Assembly: GCA_943325595.2 (NCBI GenBank)
Contig: CALPQA020000082.1
Span: 1-7,514 of the forward strand
Source: Auritidibacter sp. Marseille-P8566
GTDB lineage: Bacteria > Bacteroidota > Bacteroidia > Flavobacteriales > Flavobacteriaceae
Direction: 5' to 3'
DNA length: 7,514 bases
Positions 7,337 through 7,514 of this stretch are shown piece by piece (the stretch's first letter is position 1; each line of letters starts with the position of its first letter). Both the position numbers and the translations under genes were made by a program. Under the pieces are notes generated by a model. It saw only the letters and a list, made by a program, of their open reading frames with translations. It searched no databases and was not told the origin of the DNA.

Positions 7337-7368
7337 GAACTATGTTGGAATGTGGAAGTTTAGTTCCT
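7335..7368 (+). repeat. Perfect 8-base inverted repeat after the slippery run
   Basis: AGGAACTA at 7335-7342 is the reverse complement of TAGTTCCT at 7361-7368, with an 18-base loop. The stem would enclose the region between the slippery run and the zero-frame stop. It starts on the last A of the run, closer than the usual 5-9 base spacer of a frameshift stimulator, so it may be coincidental. Confidence 0.4.
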
Positions 7369-7514
7369 ACAATTGCCAATTGGCCAGGGGTTGTTGAAGC
7401 TGGAAAAGTAAATGATTTATTGATAGATTCAAGCGATATCTTGCCCACTTTTGCTGATTTGGCTGGAGCTAAATTGACTACTAAAAACGTGCTGGACGGT
7501 CGCAGTTTTTTACC

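Larger units (their letters stand above)
6485..7514 (+). pseudogene. Exported sulfatase with a one-base frameshift, 3' end outside window
   Basis: The ATG at 6485 opens a type I sulfatase with a signal peptide (MKNYKFLLIILTVFTTNSF, cleavage after YA). Active-site residues are in place: D41 and D42 (ILADDLG), C80-G-P-S-R84 (AMILTGRYG, the formylglycine site), K131 (VGKW), the His of VNVHAV, and D262-N263 (FMGDNG). The initial frame stops at 7361-7363 after 292 residues, too short for the family. From 7336 the -1 frame reads GTMLECGSLVPTIANWPG, then DSSDILPTFADLAG and LDGRSFL, which is the expected sulfatase C-terminal half, and it stays open to the window end. Joining the frames after K284 gives QGKKGTMLEC, a normal family sequence in which K284 matches the active-site Lys K302 of human arylsulfatase A. 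The break lies at six A bases (7330-7335); seven would restore the frame. It may be a sequencing error, a true mutation or a recoded gene. The gene is 10 bases downstream of the lyase. The subfamily is not assigned. Confidence 0.85.

Noticed and set aside
7375..7384. GCCAATTGGC perfect palindrome
   Set aside because: It has no loop, falls in codons for the conserved IANWPG segment, and is too short to call an operator without conservation.
7260..7448. Minus-strand open frame spanning the frameshift
   Set aside because: Forward-strand -1 frame gives clear sulfatase sequence across the same bases; the reverse frame has no recognisable features.

Overview
The window looks like a piece of a polysaccharide-utilisation locus from an aerobic, probably marine or algae-associated member of the Flavobacteriia (Bacteroidota). 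The DNA is AT-rich. Start codons lack clear Shine-Dalgarno sequences. Several exported proteins have short signal peptides ending in an A-Q junction. The gene content (sulfatases, a sulfatase-maturing enzyme and a uronate lyase-like protein) is typical of sulfated algal polysaccharide loci. All genes lie on the + strand with gaps of 6-70 bases, so they are probably one transcription unit or nearly so.

Layout: (1) 1-929, the C-terminal two thirds or so of an iduronate-2-sulfatase-like sulfatase whose start lies upstream of the window. (2) 1000-2154, an exported formylglycine-generating enzyme (FGE) with the catalytic Cys pair intact. (3) 2164-2832, a small exported protein with two cupin-like halves, only the second carrying metal-binding histidines. 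(4) 2839-3582, an exported DUF1961-type protein. (5) 3596-5203, a sulfatase of a subfamily with Glu in place of the usual metal-binding Asp. (6) 5251-6474, an exported alginate_lyase-superfamily protein. (7) 6485-7514, a third sulfatase whose frame breaks at an A6 run at 7330-7335; the -1 frame continues the protein perfectly and runs off the window.

How the genes fit together: the three sulfatases have different sequences and probably remove sulfate from different positions of one uronic-acid-containing sulfated polysaccharide. The lyase-like protein would cut the desulfated backbone or oligosaccharides by beta-elimination. The DUF1961 protein may act on or bind the same glycan. The FGE would convert the active-site Cys of the sulfatases to formylglycine. 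Because FGE and sulfatases all carry export signals, maturation is likely periplasmic. Ulvan is a plausible substrate because it contains sulfated rhamnose, glucuronate and iduronate, but nothing in the window fixes the substrate. No SusC/SusD pair, regulator, transporter or glycoside hydrolase is present here.

The points most worth following up are the frameshift in the last sulfatase, which sits exactly on an A_AAA_AAG slippery heptamer; the exported FGE with a paired loss of one disulfide; and the duplicated cupin directly downstream of it. I see no RNA genes, insertion sequences, CRISPR arrays or convincing terminators.
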